Source: Anaerovorax odorimutans
GTDB taxonomy: Bacteria; Bacillota; Clostridia; Peptostreptococcales; JAAYPU01
Assembly (NCBI GenBank): GCA_016841185.1
Contig: JAENZQ010000034.1
Coordinates: 1 to 33,155, forward strand
Length of the DNA stretch: 33,155 nucleotides
Direction of reading: 5' to 3'
Below, piece after piece: positions 1 to 8,422 of this stretch. The position numbers were made by a program, and so were the translations under genes. Each line of letters opens with the position of its first letter. The stretch's first letter is position 1. Below the pieces are notes generated by a model. The model ran no database searches. It was given only the letters and a program-made list of their open reading frames with translations, and was not told where the DNA came from.

Positions 1-73
1 TAACAAATACGGGCTCGCTTCCTTGTGTGCCGGAGGCGGAATGGGTACAGCAGTAGTAGTAGAAATTAAATAA
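1..73 (+). CDS. Acetyl-CoA acetyltransferase (thiolase), C-terminal end only
   Basis: Only the last 23 codons are in the window (codons in frame from base 2, stop TAA at 71-73). They read NKYGLASLCAGGGMGTAVVV and then EIK. The CxGGGMGTA stretch is the C-terminal active-site loop of thiolases, whose cysteine acts as general acid/base in thiolysis or condensation of acyl-CoA. The next gene begins 18 bases later on the same strand, so the two are probably co-transcribed. A thiolase beside a CoA-transferase, an aminotransferase and an alcohol dehydrogenase fits an amino-acid fermentation ending in cleavage of a 3-ketoacyl-CoA. Chain-length specificity cannot be judged from this fragment. Confidence 0.85.
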   Translation, partial: NKYGLASLCAGGGMGTAVVVEIK

Positions 74-91
74 ACAAGGCAGGAATGATTT

Positions 92-1450
92 ATGTATAAA
101 TATAATGATTTATTAACGGAGTACAAGAATAAGCTGATTTCAGCCCGAAAAGCAGTACAGACTATCAAATCAGGAGACAGAGTTCATTATGGCCTTTTTA
201 ATGGTCTGGTAGTTGATTTGGATCGAGCGTTAGCTGAGAGGACCCATGAGCTTGAGGATGTGAAGATATGTACTACCATTTGGGCTTATCCGGAGCCTCC
301 TCAGATCCTGATTCAAGACCCGGAGGCCAGACACTTTAAATATCTCAGTACACATTTCAGCGGGCTTGACAGAAAAATGAACAAGCAAGGATGTTGCTGG
401 TATATCCCTGTGCAATTCAGAGAAAACACAAAATATTGGAATGAAAATGTTGGAGATATCGATGTTGCCATGCTTCAAGTGGCACCTATGGATAAATACG
501 GAAATTTCAATATGGGTCCGCAAGTTGCCGAATATTGGGGCATTATCGAAAGAGCAAAAACCGTTATTGTAGAAGTAAATGAAAAGCAACCTATTGCACA
601 TGGATACCAGTCAACAATAAATCTTTCGCAAATCGATCATATCGTTCATGGCAGTAATCCGGACATGCCTGTTATCAAGCCTAAAGAGCCGACAGAAACA
701 GATAAAAAAATTGCAGCTCAAATTGTAGAAAAAATAAAAACAGGAAGCACATTACAATTAGGCGTTGGCGGTTTACCCAATTATGTAGGGGCCATGATAG
801 CAGAATCTGATATCAATGATTTGAGTGTGCATTCCGAAATGTTTGTGGATGCTTACCTGAAGCTTTATATGGAAGGAAAGATTACCGGCAATAAAAACAT
901 CGATAAGGGTAAAATGGTCTATACCTTTGCACAGGGGTCGGAAGAGCTATATGACTTTATTGATAATAATCCCATCTTATGCGTTGCGCCGGTGGATTAT
1001 GTCAATGCTCTGGAGACCATAGCTGCCAATGATCAGGTAGTATCCATCAACAGCTGTCTTCAGGTGGACTTGTTTGGGCAGGTCAATTCGGAATCGGCAG
1101 GCTGGCAGCATATCGGAGGAACAGGCGGTCAACTGGACTTTGTAATGGGTGCTTTTAAATCCAAAGACGGCCAAAGTTTTCTTTGTACACCATCGGTAAG
1201 GAAAAATAAGGATGGAAAAATGGAATCGCTGATCACTCCGAGATTACCGGAAGGCTCTATTGTAACGGTTCCCCGGTCTGCAACTCATTATGTGGTCACA
1301 GAATACGGAATGGTTAATTTAAAAGGGAAATCCACATGGGAAAGAAGCGAGTTGTTGATATCCATTGCACATCCGGATTTTAGAGAAGAATTGATTAAAG
1401 AAGCAGAGTGCATGGGGATCTGGAAAAATACAAGTAAAATCTCTATTTAA
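92..1450 (+). CDS. CoA-transferase of the acetyl-CoA hydrolase/transferase family (4-hydroxybutyrate / 5-hydroxyvalerate / butyrate type)
   Basis: Cytoplasmic enzyme of 452 residues, the usual length for AbfT or butyryl-CoA:acetate CoA-transferases. It moves CoA between a short-chain acyl-CoA, usually acetyl-CoA, and a carboxylic acid through a glutamyl-CoA intermediate. The CoA-binding loop LGVGGLPN lies near residues 223-230, the catalytic glutamate is E249 in VHSEMFVDAY, and the glycine-rich oxyanion loop GGTGGQ is at about 342-347. RBS aaggcaggaatg precedes the ATG. The neighbours (thiolase, class III aminotransferase, iron alcohol dehydrogenase) match the order of reactions in 4-aminobutyrate or 5-aminovalerate fermentation, in which a hydroxy acid is activated by CoA transfer. 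Family assignment is firm; the acid used is inferred from context only. Confidence 0.9.
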   Translation: MYKYNDLLTEYKNKLISARKAVQTIKSGDRVHYGLFNGLVVDLDRALAERTHELEDVKICTTIWAYPEPPQILIQDPEARHFKYLSTHFSGLDRKMNKQGCCWYIPVQFRENTKYWNENVGDIDVAMLQVAPMDKYGNFNMGPQVAEYWGIIERAKTVIVEVNEKQPIAHGYQSTINLSQIDHIVHGSNPDMPVIKPKEPTETDKKIAAQIVEKIKTGSTLQLGVGGLPNYVGAMIAESDINDLSVHSEMFVDAYLKLYMEGKITGNKNIDKGKMVYTFAQGSEELYDFIDNNPILCVAPVDYVNALETIAANDQVVSINSCLQVDLFGQVNSESAGWQHIGGTGGQLDFVMGAFKSKDGQSFLCTPSVRKNKDGKMESLITPRLPEGSIVTVPRSATHYVVTEYGMVNLKGKSTWERSELLISIAHPDFREELIKEAECMGIWKNTSKISI

Positions 1451-1468
1451 TAAAAGGAGGATCATAAA

Positions 1469-2734
1469 ATGAAGTATCAGGACTATAAAGAATATTTAAG
1501 CCCTGTATTGGCTAAAGCATCAGACCTGGTCATGAAAAGCGGGAAAGGGTGCTACATGACAACCGTAGAAGGAGAAGAGTATCTGGATTTTGTACAAAGC
1601 ATAGCGGTTAATGCTTTAGGTCATTGTCATCCAAAAGTGACAGAAGCAGCAAAAGGGCAAATCGACAAGTTGATTTCAGGTTCCTTCAATCTGGTAAATT
1701 ATGAAGAAACGTTGAAATTGGCTGAAAGAATTTCAAGAGCTGCTCCCGGAGAATTGAATGTGACATTTTTCAGCAATGGTGGTGCGGAAGCAACAGATGG
1801 TGCAATAAAACTGGCCAAAAGTGCTACCGGAAGACCGGGTATCATATCATTCAAAGGCTCTTTTCATGGCAGGACAGTGGCAGCCACTGCAGTGACAGGA
1901 TCCAATTCAAAATACAGAAAGAATTATGAACCTATGATGCCTTCGGTATATTTTACCTCATATCCATACTGTTATAGATGCCCTTATGGTACAACATGTG
2001 ATGAATGCTCACTTCAGTGCATGAGAGAATTGAATGAAATATTTGAAAACCTTATTACACCGGACAGCGTAGCGGCTATTATCATGGAACCGGTACAAGG
2101 TTAAGGCGGTTATATTGTTCCGCCTAAGAAATATATACAGAAAATCAGAGAAATATGTGATGAGCATGGTATTTTATTAATATTTGATGAAATACAATCC
2201 GGCTATGGCAGAACCGGCAAAATGTTTGCATCTGAACACTTTGATGTGTTTCCGGATATCATGACTGTTGGAAAAGCAATTGCCGGCGGTTTTCCTATGT
2301 CAGCCATTATCAGTAAAAAAGAGATTATGGACAAATGGCCTGTAGGAACTCATGGGACGACTTTTGGCGGACATCCTGTCTGTGCGGCAGCAGCCAATGC
2401 GGTTTTGGATGCATTCGAAAGCGATAATATTTTGGATAACTGTAATAAAATGGGCGGTTATTTAAAAGAACGGCTTGGAGAAATGAAATCCAAATATCCG
2501 GTAATCGGAGATATCAGAGGATTAGGCTTAATGGTAGGTGTAGAGTTGATTAAAGAAGACGGCAGTATCAATCCTCAAGCCAAGGATGCAATGCTTAAAT
2601 ATTGTAAAGAAAATAAATTACTGATGCTGGGCTGCGGAAAGAATGTTATTCGATTCTGTACTCCTTTAAACATAAAAAAAGAAGATTTAGATAAGGGATT
2701 AGCTATTTTTGAAGATGGGTTAAAAAGCCTGTAG
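1469..2734 (+). pseudogene. Class III (omega-amino acid) aminotransferase interrupted by an in-frame TAA
   Basis: PLP-dependent transaminase of the GabT/5-aminovalerate transaminase type, expected to convert an omega-amino acid and a 2-oxo acid to a semialdehyde and an amino acid. The frame is continuous from ATG 1469 (RBS aaaggagg) to TAG 2732-2734, 421 codons including one internal stop, TAA at 2102-2104. Upstream it ends EPVQG; downstream it continues GGYIVPP in the same frame. The family reads EPVQGEGG, so a conserved Glu codon (GAA) has become TAA by one base change. Everything else looks intact: a Cys-rich segment CYRCPYGTTCDEC, the FDEIQSGYGRTG motif, and the PLP lysine (K269 counting through) in TVGKAIAGGFP. 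It is either a fresh nonsense mutation or a base-call error. A restart at ATG 2222 would lack the large-domain front half and is unlikely to be active. Confidence 0.9.
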
Positions 2735-2747
2735 GAGGGATAGTCTC

Positions 2748-3908
2748 ATGAAAGATTTTCAATTTCGTATGCCTGCAAAGATCATGTTTGGGGTTGGAGC
2801 AAGCAAAAATTTACCTGAAGTTGCTAAAAACTTCAAGGCAAAAAAAATATTTCTTTTGACTGGGCCCCATATCGTAAAAACAGACATAATTAAATCCATT
2901 AAGGAAAGCCTTGACGAAGCAAAAGTAGAATACCAGGTATTTTCTGATATCGTAACAGATCCGACCATTGAAGTTGTGGATAAAACAGCAGGGATCTTGA
3001 GGGAAAGCGGTGCAGATTTAGTTGTTGCAGTAGGCGGCGGAAGCCCTATGGATACGGCAAAAGCCATTTGTATGCTTCAGACCAATGAAGGCTCTGTGAA
3101 AGACTATCTGTTTGGCGGTTCTAAAACTGTTACAAATCCATGTATGCCATTGATTTGTATACCTACTACTGCCGGAAGCGGCAGCGAAATGACAGCAGCT
3201 ACAGTTATCACAGATACAGAAAATGAGATAAAGCTGTCTGTTACACATGAATACTTAGTACCGAAGATTGCATTGATCGATCCTGAACTTCAGGTTGGCA
3301 TGCCTCAGAGTGTTACTGCTTCAACAGGAATGGACGCTCTGACTCATGCTATAGAAGCGTATGTTTCATTAAATGCGAATCCCCTTAGTGATATGTATGC
3401 TCTTTATGCTATTGAAACCATTGGAAAGAATCTGAGAACGGCTGTATCAAACGGCAATGATATTGAAGCCAGAAGCAATATGGCCATTGCCAGTTCTATT
3501 GCGGCAACCGCATTTTTAAATGGTGGACTTGGTGTGGTTCATGGTATTGCCCAGGCAATGGGCGGAGTAGCACATGTGTCTCATGGTATCGCTAATGGTC
3601 TTATTCTTCCCTATGCCATGGAAAGAAACTATGTCGGAAATCTTGAGAAGTTTAAAAATATTGCTATTGCTTTGGGAGAGAACGTTGAAGAGTTATCTCT
3701 TCGCGAAGCTGCCCGGAAAGCTGCCGAAGCAGTATTTGAACTGGCAAAGGATATAAGAATTCCAATGAAATTAAAAGAAGTTGGCATTACAGAAGATCAT
3801 TTTCCTGTAATCATACAGGGAACAATGAACTATAGATTATTGGCAATAAATCCTTGCAAGCTTAAAGAAAAAGACATAGAGGATATATTATTAAAAGCCT
3901 ACAAGTAA
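2748..3908 (+). CDS. Iron-containing (group III) alcohol dehydrogenase, probable hydroxy-acid/semialdehyde reductase
   Basis: Cytoplasmic NAD(P)H oxidoreductase of 386 residues, the standard length of the Fe-ADH family. The dinucleotide motif GGGSPMDTAKA is at about 96-106. Putative metal ligands are D196 and H200 (STGMDALTHAIEAY), H265 (GVVHGIAQ) and H279 (HVSHGIANG). RBS aggaggga lies just before the ATG, 13 bases after the broken aminotransferase. In this context it most likely reduces the semialdehyde released by the transaminase to a hydroxy acid, as 4-hydroxybutyrate dehydrogenase or 5-hydroxyvalerate dehydrogenase does; the upstream CoA-transferase would then activate that acid. Lactaldehyde or propanediol dehydrogenases share the same motifs, so the substrate is inferred from the neighbours. 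Confidence 0.88.
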   Translation: MKDFQFRMPAKIMFGVGASKNLPEVAKNFKAKKIFLLTGPHIVKTDIIKSIKESLDEAKVEYQVFSDIVTDPTIEVVDKTAGILRESGADLVVAVGGGSPMDTAKAICMLQTNEGSVKDYLFGGSKTVTNPCMPLICIPTTAGSGSEMTAATVITDTENEIKLSVTHEYLVPKIALIDPELQVGMPQSVTASTGMDALTHAIEAYVSLNANPLSDMYALYAIETIGKNLRTAVSNGNDIEARSNMAIASSIAATAFLNGGLGVVHGIAQAMGGVAHVSHGIANGLILPYAMERNYVGNLEKFKNIAIALGENVEELSLREAARKAAEAVFELAKDIRIPMKLKEVGITEDHFPVIIQGTMNYRLLAINPCKLKEKDIEDILLKAYK

Positions 3909-3938
3909 TTTTTCTCCCCCTTTAAGATATTTCCTTCA

Positions 3939-3968
3939 ATCCCCATAGCAATATACTGCTTTGGGGAT
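3939..3968 (+). promoter_or_regulatory. Intercistronic hairpin whose 3' arm abuts a Shine-Dalgarno sequence
   Basis: ATCCCCA (3939-3945) pairs with TGGGGAT (3962-3968). After a T-T mismatch, AGCA (3947-3950) pairs with TGCT (3957-3960) around a 6-base loop. No T-run follows; instead gaggaggga begins at once, so the element is not a classical terminator. It lies in the only sizeable gap (about 130 bases) between the alcohol dehydrogenase and the first amidohydrolase. It could protect mRNA ends or tune translation. A related hairpin precedes dctQ. Confidence 0.55.
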
Positions 3969-4037
3969 GAGGAGGGAAATATGATGAGTAAAATGACTTT
4001 GCATAACAATATTAAAAAATATAAGGAAGGGATTATA

Positions 4038-5630
4038 ATGTTTGCCGAAAAAAAATTCTTGAATGGGGATATTTATTCCATGGCAAAAGAAGGTGAGATA
4101 TTTGAAGCTTTTGCAATCCGAGACGGAAAAATAGTTGCCGTGGGCACCAATGAAGAAATAATGAAGATAGAAGCTGATGAAACCATTGACTTAAAATATA
4201 AGACAGTCCTGCCGGGATTTATAGATACACATCAACATGTTTTATCCTATACCGAAGGGCTGCAGGCTGTTAACTTGAGAGAATGCAAATCCTATGAGGA
4301 AGTAAGAAAAAAACTTGAAGAAAGAGCAAAAATTACACCGGAAGGTAAGTGGATCAAAGGTACTTCTTTTAATCATGAACAATGGGAAACTCCGGTTTTA
4401 CCAACACGAAAAGATTTAGATGATATAACCACCAAACATCCAATCTTAATCAGCAGATATTGTATGCATGTACATGTAGCCAATAGTTTAGCTCTTAAAA
4501 AAGGCGGTATCTCCAAAGATTTTATTCCTACTGCAGAAAATTCTGTGGAGATGGATAAAAAAGGAGAGCCTACCGGAGTACTTTGGGAAAACTCTGTTAC
4601 GCCGATATTGAATGCCATTCCTAATCCTCTGCCGACTTTTGAGGATAAGAAAGAAGCAGTCAGAAAAGTCTGCGAAGATATGTCTTCTTATGGGATAACA
4701 GGGGTTACCCCGATTCAGGGTAAGTTTTGTGACGCCATTGAAAATATAGGCATTTATCAAGACCTGGACAAAGAAGGGCGGCTGCCGGTACGTGTATATG
4801 TTTCTTTTGATGAGTTTCCGCCTTTTGGGATGAAATCTGGATTTGGAAATGAAATGGTCAAATATGGATTTTATAAAATATACAGTGACGGCTCCCTTGG
4901 TTCCAGAGCAGCAAAATTATTTGAACCTTACAGCGATATGCCTGAAACTACAGGCGTCTTGAATTATTCTCAGGTGCAAATCACTGAAATGGTAAGAGAA
5001 GCTTATAACAAAGATCTGCAAATTGCCATACATGCTATTGGAGATAAGGGATTGGATATTGCTTTGAAAGCAATCGAAGAAGTGTATTATACAGATCCAA
5101 AACCAAATCAACGCTTCAGGATTATTCATGTAATGGTTGTAAACAAAGATCTCATTGAAAGAATGAAAAAACTTCCCCTGGTCTTGGATATTCAGCCTAA
5201 ATTTGTATCCTCAAATGTAAGGTGGTCAGAAGAGCGATTAGGAAAAGAAAGGGCTAAATTGGCGTACCCATGGAGAACTTTACTTGATGAAGGTTTTATT
5301 ATTACAGGAAGTTCAGATTGCCCTGTTGAGCCCTATAATCCTTTTCTCGGGATTTACGGAATCGTTACAAGAAAGGATCTGGAAGGTTATCCGGAGCAGG
5401 GGTGGTATGCAGAACAAAGAGTGACTGTATATGAAGCCGTTGAAATGTATACAAAGAATGCTGCCTATGCATCATTTGAAGAGGATCTGAAAGGAACGAT
5501 TTCAGAAGGAAAATTGGCAGATTTTGTTGTATTGGATAGAGATCCCTTTAAAATTGATTCTGATGAGCTGAAAGACGTTAAGGTAGAAAAAACTTTTTTA
5601 GGCGGAAAAGAAGTATTTTCAGCCCAGTAA
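4038..5630 (+). CDS. YtcJ-type metal-dependent amidohydrolase (Amidohydro_3), copy 1
   Basis: Predicted cytoplasmic metallo-hydrolase of 530 residues acting on an amide or similar bond; the substrate is unknown. The first metal-binding motif is GFIDTHQHVL with H65 and H67. Further family landmarks are RYCMHVHVANS, IHAIGDKGLD and the late aspartate in SSDCPVEPYNPF. The start was set at ATG 4038 (RBS aaggaagg) because the product then aligns residue for residue with the tandem copy (both 530 aa, YSM at residues 13-15). An upstream in-frame ATG at 3981 with a strong RBS ggaggg would add 19 residues (MMSKMTLHNN onward) that have no counterpart. No signal peptide is seen. The next gene, 30 bases on, is a paralogue. 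Confidence 0.87.
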   Translation: MFAEKKFLNGDIYSMAKEGEIFEAFAIRDGKIVAVGTNEEIMKIEADETIDLKYKTVLPGFIDTHQHVLSYTEGLQAVNLRECKSYEEVRKKLEERAKITPEGKWIKGTSFNHEQWETPVLPTRKDLDDITTKHPILISRYCMHVHVANSLALKKGGISKDFIPTAENSVEMDKKGEPTGVLWENSVTPILNAIPNPLPTFEDKKEAVRKVCEDMSSYGITGVTPIQGKFCDAIENIGIYQDLDKEGRLPVRVYVSFDEFPPFGMKSGFGNEMVKYGFYKIYSDGSLGSRAAKLFEPYSDMPETTGVLNYSQVQITEMVREAYNKDLQIAIHAIGDKGLDIALKAIEEVYYTDPKPNQRFRIIHVMVVNKDLIERMKKLPLVLDIQPKFVSSNVRWSEERLGKERAKLAYPWRTLLDEGFIITGSSDCPVEPYNPFLGIYGIVTRKDLEGYPEQGWYAEQRVTVYEAVEMYTKNAAYASFEEDLKGTISEGKLADFVVLDRDPFKIDSDELKDVKVEKTFLGGKEVFSAQ

Positions 5631-5660
5631 GGTAATATCAGAGAGAAACGGAGGAAGTTC

Positions 5661-7253
5661 ATGTTATTGGATAAATGTATCATTAATGCAAAAGTATATT
5701 CTATGGAAAAAGAAGATTCAGTATTTGAAGCATTTTCAATATATGACGGTAAAATAATCGAATGCGGATCTAATGAAGAGATTTTAAAAAATCCGGCAAA
5801 AGAAGTAATAGATATAAAAGGAAAAACTATACTCCCCGGCTTTATTGATGCCCACCAGCATCTTTTGTACTATGCTCAGCAGATTCAGACGATCAAACTT
5901 TCAGATACAAAGTCATGGGACGAAGTAAAAGAGATTCTTAAGGAAAAAGCCTCTAATACGCCAGAAGGCGAATGGATTCATGGTGTGGGGTTTGACCATC
6001 AAGCCTGGCCTGATTGTTCTCTGCCGACAAGAAAAGAATTGGACGAAATATCAAAAGAGCATCCTATTATGATAGACAGATATTGTCTGCATGTGCATGT
6101 TCTTAATTCAGAAGCTTTACGAGTTGCGGGAATAACCAGAGATTACAAACCAAAAGTAGATAATACAATGCAGGTTGATGAAAATGGTGAGCCTACAGGA
6201 ATTCTTTGGGACAGTGCCATAGCACCGGTATTGGATATTCTTCCCAATCCCTTGAATAGTTTCGAAGCAAAAAAAGAAGCAATTGCCTCAATACTAAAAG
6301 ATATGAATAGATATGGCATTACCGGTACGCAGCCTACTCAAGGGAAAATAGTTGATTCGGAAGAATTTATAGGGATCTATCAGGATCTGGAAAAAGAAAA
6401 TCGTTTGACTGTCAGAATGTATGTTAATTTTGACGAACTACCATGCTTTGGAATAAAAACCGGATTTGGCAATGAGAAAGTCAAGTATGGTTTTTACAAA
6501 ATATATAACGATGGCAATCTAGGTTCAAGGTCTGCAGCTATGTTAGAACCTTACAGTGATAAACCTGATGAAATAGGTATCCTGAATTACTCAGTTGAAG
6601 AAATCAATGAAATGTGCCAGAAGGCATATGATATGGACATTCAAATTGGGATTCATGCCATTGGAGACAGAGGGCTGGATGTTGCACTAAGAGCAATAGA
6701 GGAAGTATACAAAAAGAACCCCAAAAAGGATCCAAGATTTAGGATTATCCATGCTTATATTACAAACGAGAATTTAATTCAAAGAATGAAAAAATTACCA
6801 GTTATTTTGGATATTCAACCTAATTTTGTAGCGACTAATATTAAATGGTCAGAGGATAGGCTGGGTCCGAAAAGAGTAAAATATGCCTATCCCTGGAGGA
6901 GACTGATAGATGAAGGTTTAATCCTTGCAGCCAGCTCCGATTTACCGGTAGAGCATTATAATCCATTCTTTGGGATACATGCAATCGTAACAAGAAAAAA
7001 TCGTGATGGATTTCCTGAAGACGGCTGGTACCCTGAGCAAAGAGTGACACCTTATGAAGCCATAGAGATGTATACAAAAAATGCAGCTTTTGCCTCTTTT
7101 GAAGAGAAAATAAAAGGGACAATCTCAAAAGGCAAGCTGGCCGATTTTATCGTTTTGGATCAGGACCCATTTAAGATTGATATAGATCAATTGAAAGATG
7201 TAAAAGTAGAAAAAACATTTTTAGGAGGTGAAGAAGTTTTCTCAATATTCTAA
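5661..7253 (+). CDS. YtcJ-type metal-dependent amidohydrolase (Amidohydro_3), copy 2
   Basis: Tandem paralogue of the preceding gene, again 530 residues, with long blocks of identity along the whole length (for example MYTKNAA, DVKVEKTFLGG, GTISKGKLADF). H65 and H67 lie in GFIDAHQHLL; RYCLHVHVLNS, IHAIGDRGLD and SSDLPVEHYNPF are all kept, so it should be active. Differences cluster near the active site: SSDCPVEPY in copy 1 is SSDLPVEHY here, and FRIIHVMVVN is FRIIHAYITN. That suggests a different substrate range rather than simple dosage. RBS acggagga sits about 7 bases before the ATG. The TRAP transporter begins 46 bases downstream, so its cargo may be the substrate of these enzymes. No signal peptide is visible. 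Confidence 0.87.
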   Translation: MLLDKCIINAKVYSMEKEDSVFEAFSIYDGKIIECGSNEEILKNPAKEVIDIKGKTILPGFIDAHQHLLYYAQQIQTIKLSDTKSWDEVKEILKEKASNTPEGEWIHGVGFDHQAWPDCSLPTRKELDEISKEHPIMIDRYCLHVHVLNSEALRVAGITRDYKPKVDNTMQVDENGEPTGILWDSAIAPVLDILPNPLNSFEAKKEAIASILKDMNRYGITGTQPTQGKIVDSEEFIGIYQDLEKENRLTVRMYVNFDELPCFGIKTGFGNEKVKYGFYKIYNDGNLGSRSAAMLEPYSDKPDEIGILNYSVEEINEMCQKAYDMDIQIGIHAIGDRGLDVALRAIEEVYKKNPKKDPRFRIIHAYITNENLIQRMKKLPVILDIQPNFVATNIKWSEDRLGPKRVKYAYPWRRLIDEGLILAASSDLPVEHYNPFFGIHAIVTRKNRDGFPEDGWYPEQRVTPYEAIEMYTKNAAFASFEEKIKGTISKGKLADFIVLDQDPFKIDIDQLKDVKVEKTFLGGEEVFSIF

Positions 7254-7299
7254 AGCAAATAATATTGTTTATAATTAAATGTAAAAAGGAGAGGAACAA

Positions 7300-8334
7300 A
7301 TGAAAAAACTATTAACAATTCTTCTGGCGTTAATGATGATTATGAGTTTTGCACTTACAGGCTGCGGTGGCCAAGAGGCGGATGCGCCTTCAGATGAAGG
7401 AGCTACAGCAGATGATACTGTTTATACGGTAAGAGTTGCTTATGTAGTGGCTGAATCACATGCTTCCCACATTGTTATAAGGGATATATTTAAAAAAGAA
7501 TTAGAAGAAACAGGTAAATTTAGAGTCGAGCTATATCCAAACGGACAGTTGGGTGGAGACCGACAGGCAATTGAAGCAGTTGGTCTTGGAAATCTGGAAA
7601 TGACTATGTGTGGAGAAGCTGCCATTTCCGGTTTTGTTCCTGAATTTGAACTGGTTGGGCTTCCATACTTATTCACTTCATTAGATTCAGCACATCAGGC
7701 CCTTGACGGAGAATTCGGACAGGCATTGGATGAAAAGCTTTTATCACAAAATATTGTCAATTTAGGATGGGCCGAAGTCGGATTCAGAAATATCACCAAC
7801 AGTAAGCAAGAAATCAAATCTCCTGCTGATCTGGAAGGCATCAAAATCAGAACGATGGAAAATCCACTTCATATTGCATACTTCAAGGCATTAGGTGCAA
7901 ATCCTACTCCGATGGCTTTCAACGAATTATTTACAGCTCTCCAACAGGGAACTGTAGATGCTCAGGAGAATCCTACTGCACTTACCTATAATTCAAAATT
8001 CTATGAAGTACAGGATTATATGACAGTTAGTGAACATGTTTATACTGCAGCACCATTTTTAGCCAACAAGGATTTTCTTGACAGTCTGCCTGAAGATTTA
8101 AAAACAAAATTAGTTGATACGGCTGTAAAAACAGTAGAGGCTCAAAGAGAATTGATTAATCAACAAAATACAGATTTTGAAGACAAAATGGCAGATGAGG
8201 GCGTAGCCATCACGAAACTTACTCTTGAAGAAAAAGCAGAATTCAAAAAAGCTGCAGATGAACAAGTATATCCGCAAGCTATAGAAAAATACGGTGATGA
8301 ATTAATCAATTTGGCTCAGAAATATAATCAATAA
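7300..8334 (+). CDS. dctP: TRAP transporter solute-binding lipoprotein, DctP family
   Basis: Extracytoplasmic binding protein of 344 residues that captures an organic acid and hands it to the DctQM membrane unit; TRAP uptake is driven by an ion gradient, not ATP. The N-terminus MKKLLTILLALMMIMSFALT is a lipoprotein signal peptide with lipobox LTGC (lipid-anchored C22). Typical DctP signatures follow: YPNGQLGGDRQAIEAVGLG, GLPYLF, FRNITNSKQEIKSPADLEG with IRTMENP, and a family-typical arginine in KIRTMENP. RBS aaaaggagagg precedes the ATG. It is the first gene of a complete TRAP set; context suggests the ligand is a carboxylate-bearing amide, lactam or omega-amino acid derivative, but ligand identity is not readable here. 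Confidence 0.95.
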   Translation: MKKLLTILLALMMIMSFALTGCGGQEADAPSDEGATADDTVYTVRVAYVVAESHASHIVIRDIFKKELEETGKFRVELYPNGQLGGDRQAIEAVGLGNLEMTMCGEAAISGFVPEFELVGLPYLFTSLDSAHQALDGEFGQALDEKLLSQNIVNLGWAEVGFRNITNSKQEIKSPADLEGIKIRTMENPLHIAYFKALGANPTPMAFNELFTALQQGTVDAQENPTALTYNSKFYEVQDYMTVSEHVYTAAPFLANKDFLDSLPEDLKTKLVDTAVKTVEAQRELINQQNTDFEDKMADEGVAITKLTLEEKAEFKKAADEQVYPQAIEKYGDELINLAQKYNQ

Positions 8335-8352
8335 TTGAAACTGTATGTTTAT

Positions 8353-8381
8353 TGAGCGATCATCATAATGATGATCGCTCA
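8353..8381 (+). promoter_or_regulatory. Perfect intercistronic hairpin between dctP and dctQ
   Basis: TGAGCGATCATCAT (8353-8366) and ATGATGATCGCTCA (8368-8381) are perfect reverse complements with one central base, so about 12 base pairs with a 3-5 base loop would form in RNA. The bases after it (gtaaaaag) lack a T-run. Such a hairpin just after a binding-protein gene commonly stabilises the upstream mRNA or partly blocks read-through, giving more binding protein than permease. Confidence 0.7.
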
Positions 8382-8391
8382 GTAAAAAGTC

Positions 8392-8411
8392 TATCCCGTT
8401 TTTTGGGGATA
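8392..8411 (+). promoter_or_regulatory. Small hairpin directly upstream of the dctQ ribosome binding site
   Basis: TATCCC (8392-8397) pairs with GGGATA (8406-8411) around a T-rich 8-base loop. The 3' arm is directly followed by tggaggg, the Shine-Dalgarno sequence of dctQ. The segment from TTTGGGGAT to GGAGGGAAATATGA is almost the same as that in front of position 3981, where a hairpin also ends in GGGGAT. The T-run is in the loop, so it is not a terminator. Confidence 0.45.
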
Positions 8412-8422
8412 TGGAGGGAAAT

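Noticed and set aside
2102-2104. Recoding of the internal stop (selenocysteine or pyrrolysine)
   Set aside because: The codon is TAA; selenocysteine uses TGA and pyrrolysine TAG. The expected residue is glutamate, so a point mutation or base-call error is simpler.
1469-2734. Two separate small aminotransferase genes, or a frameshift
   Set aside because: Both halves are in the same frame with no gap in the family sequence; the second ATG at 2222 has no RBS and lies in the middle of the GRTGKMF motif.
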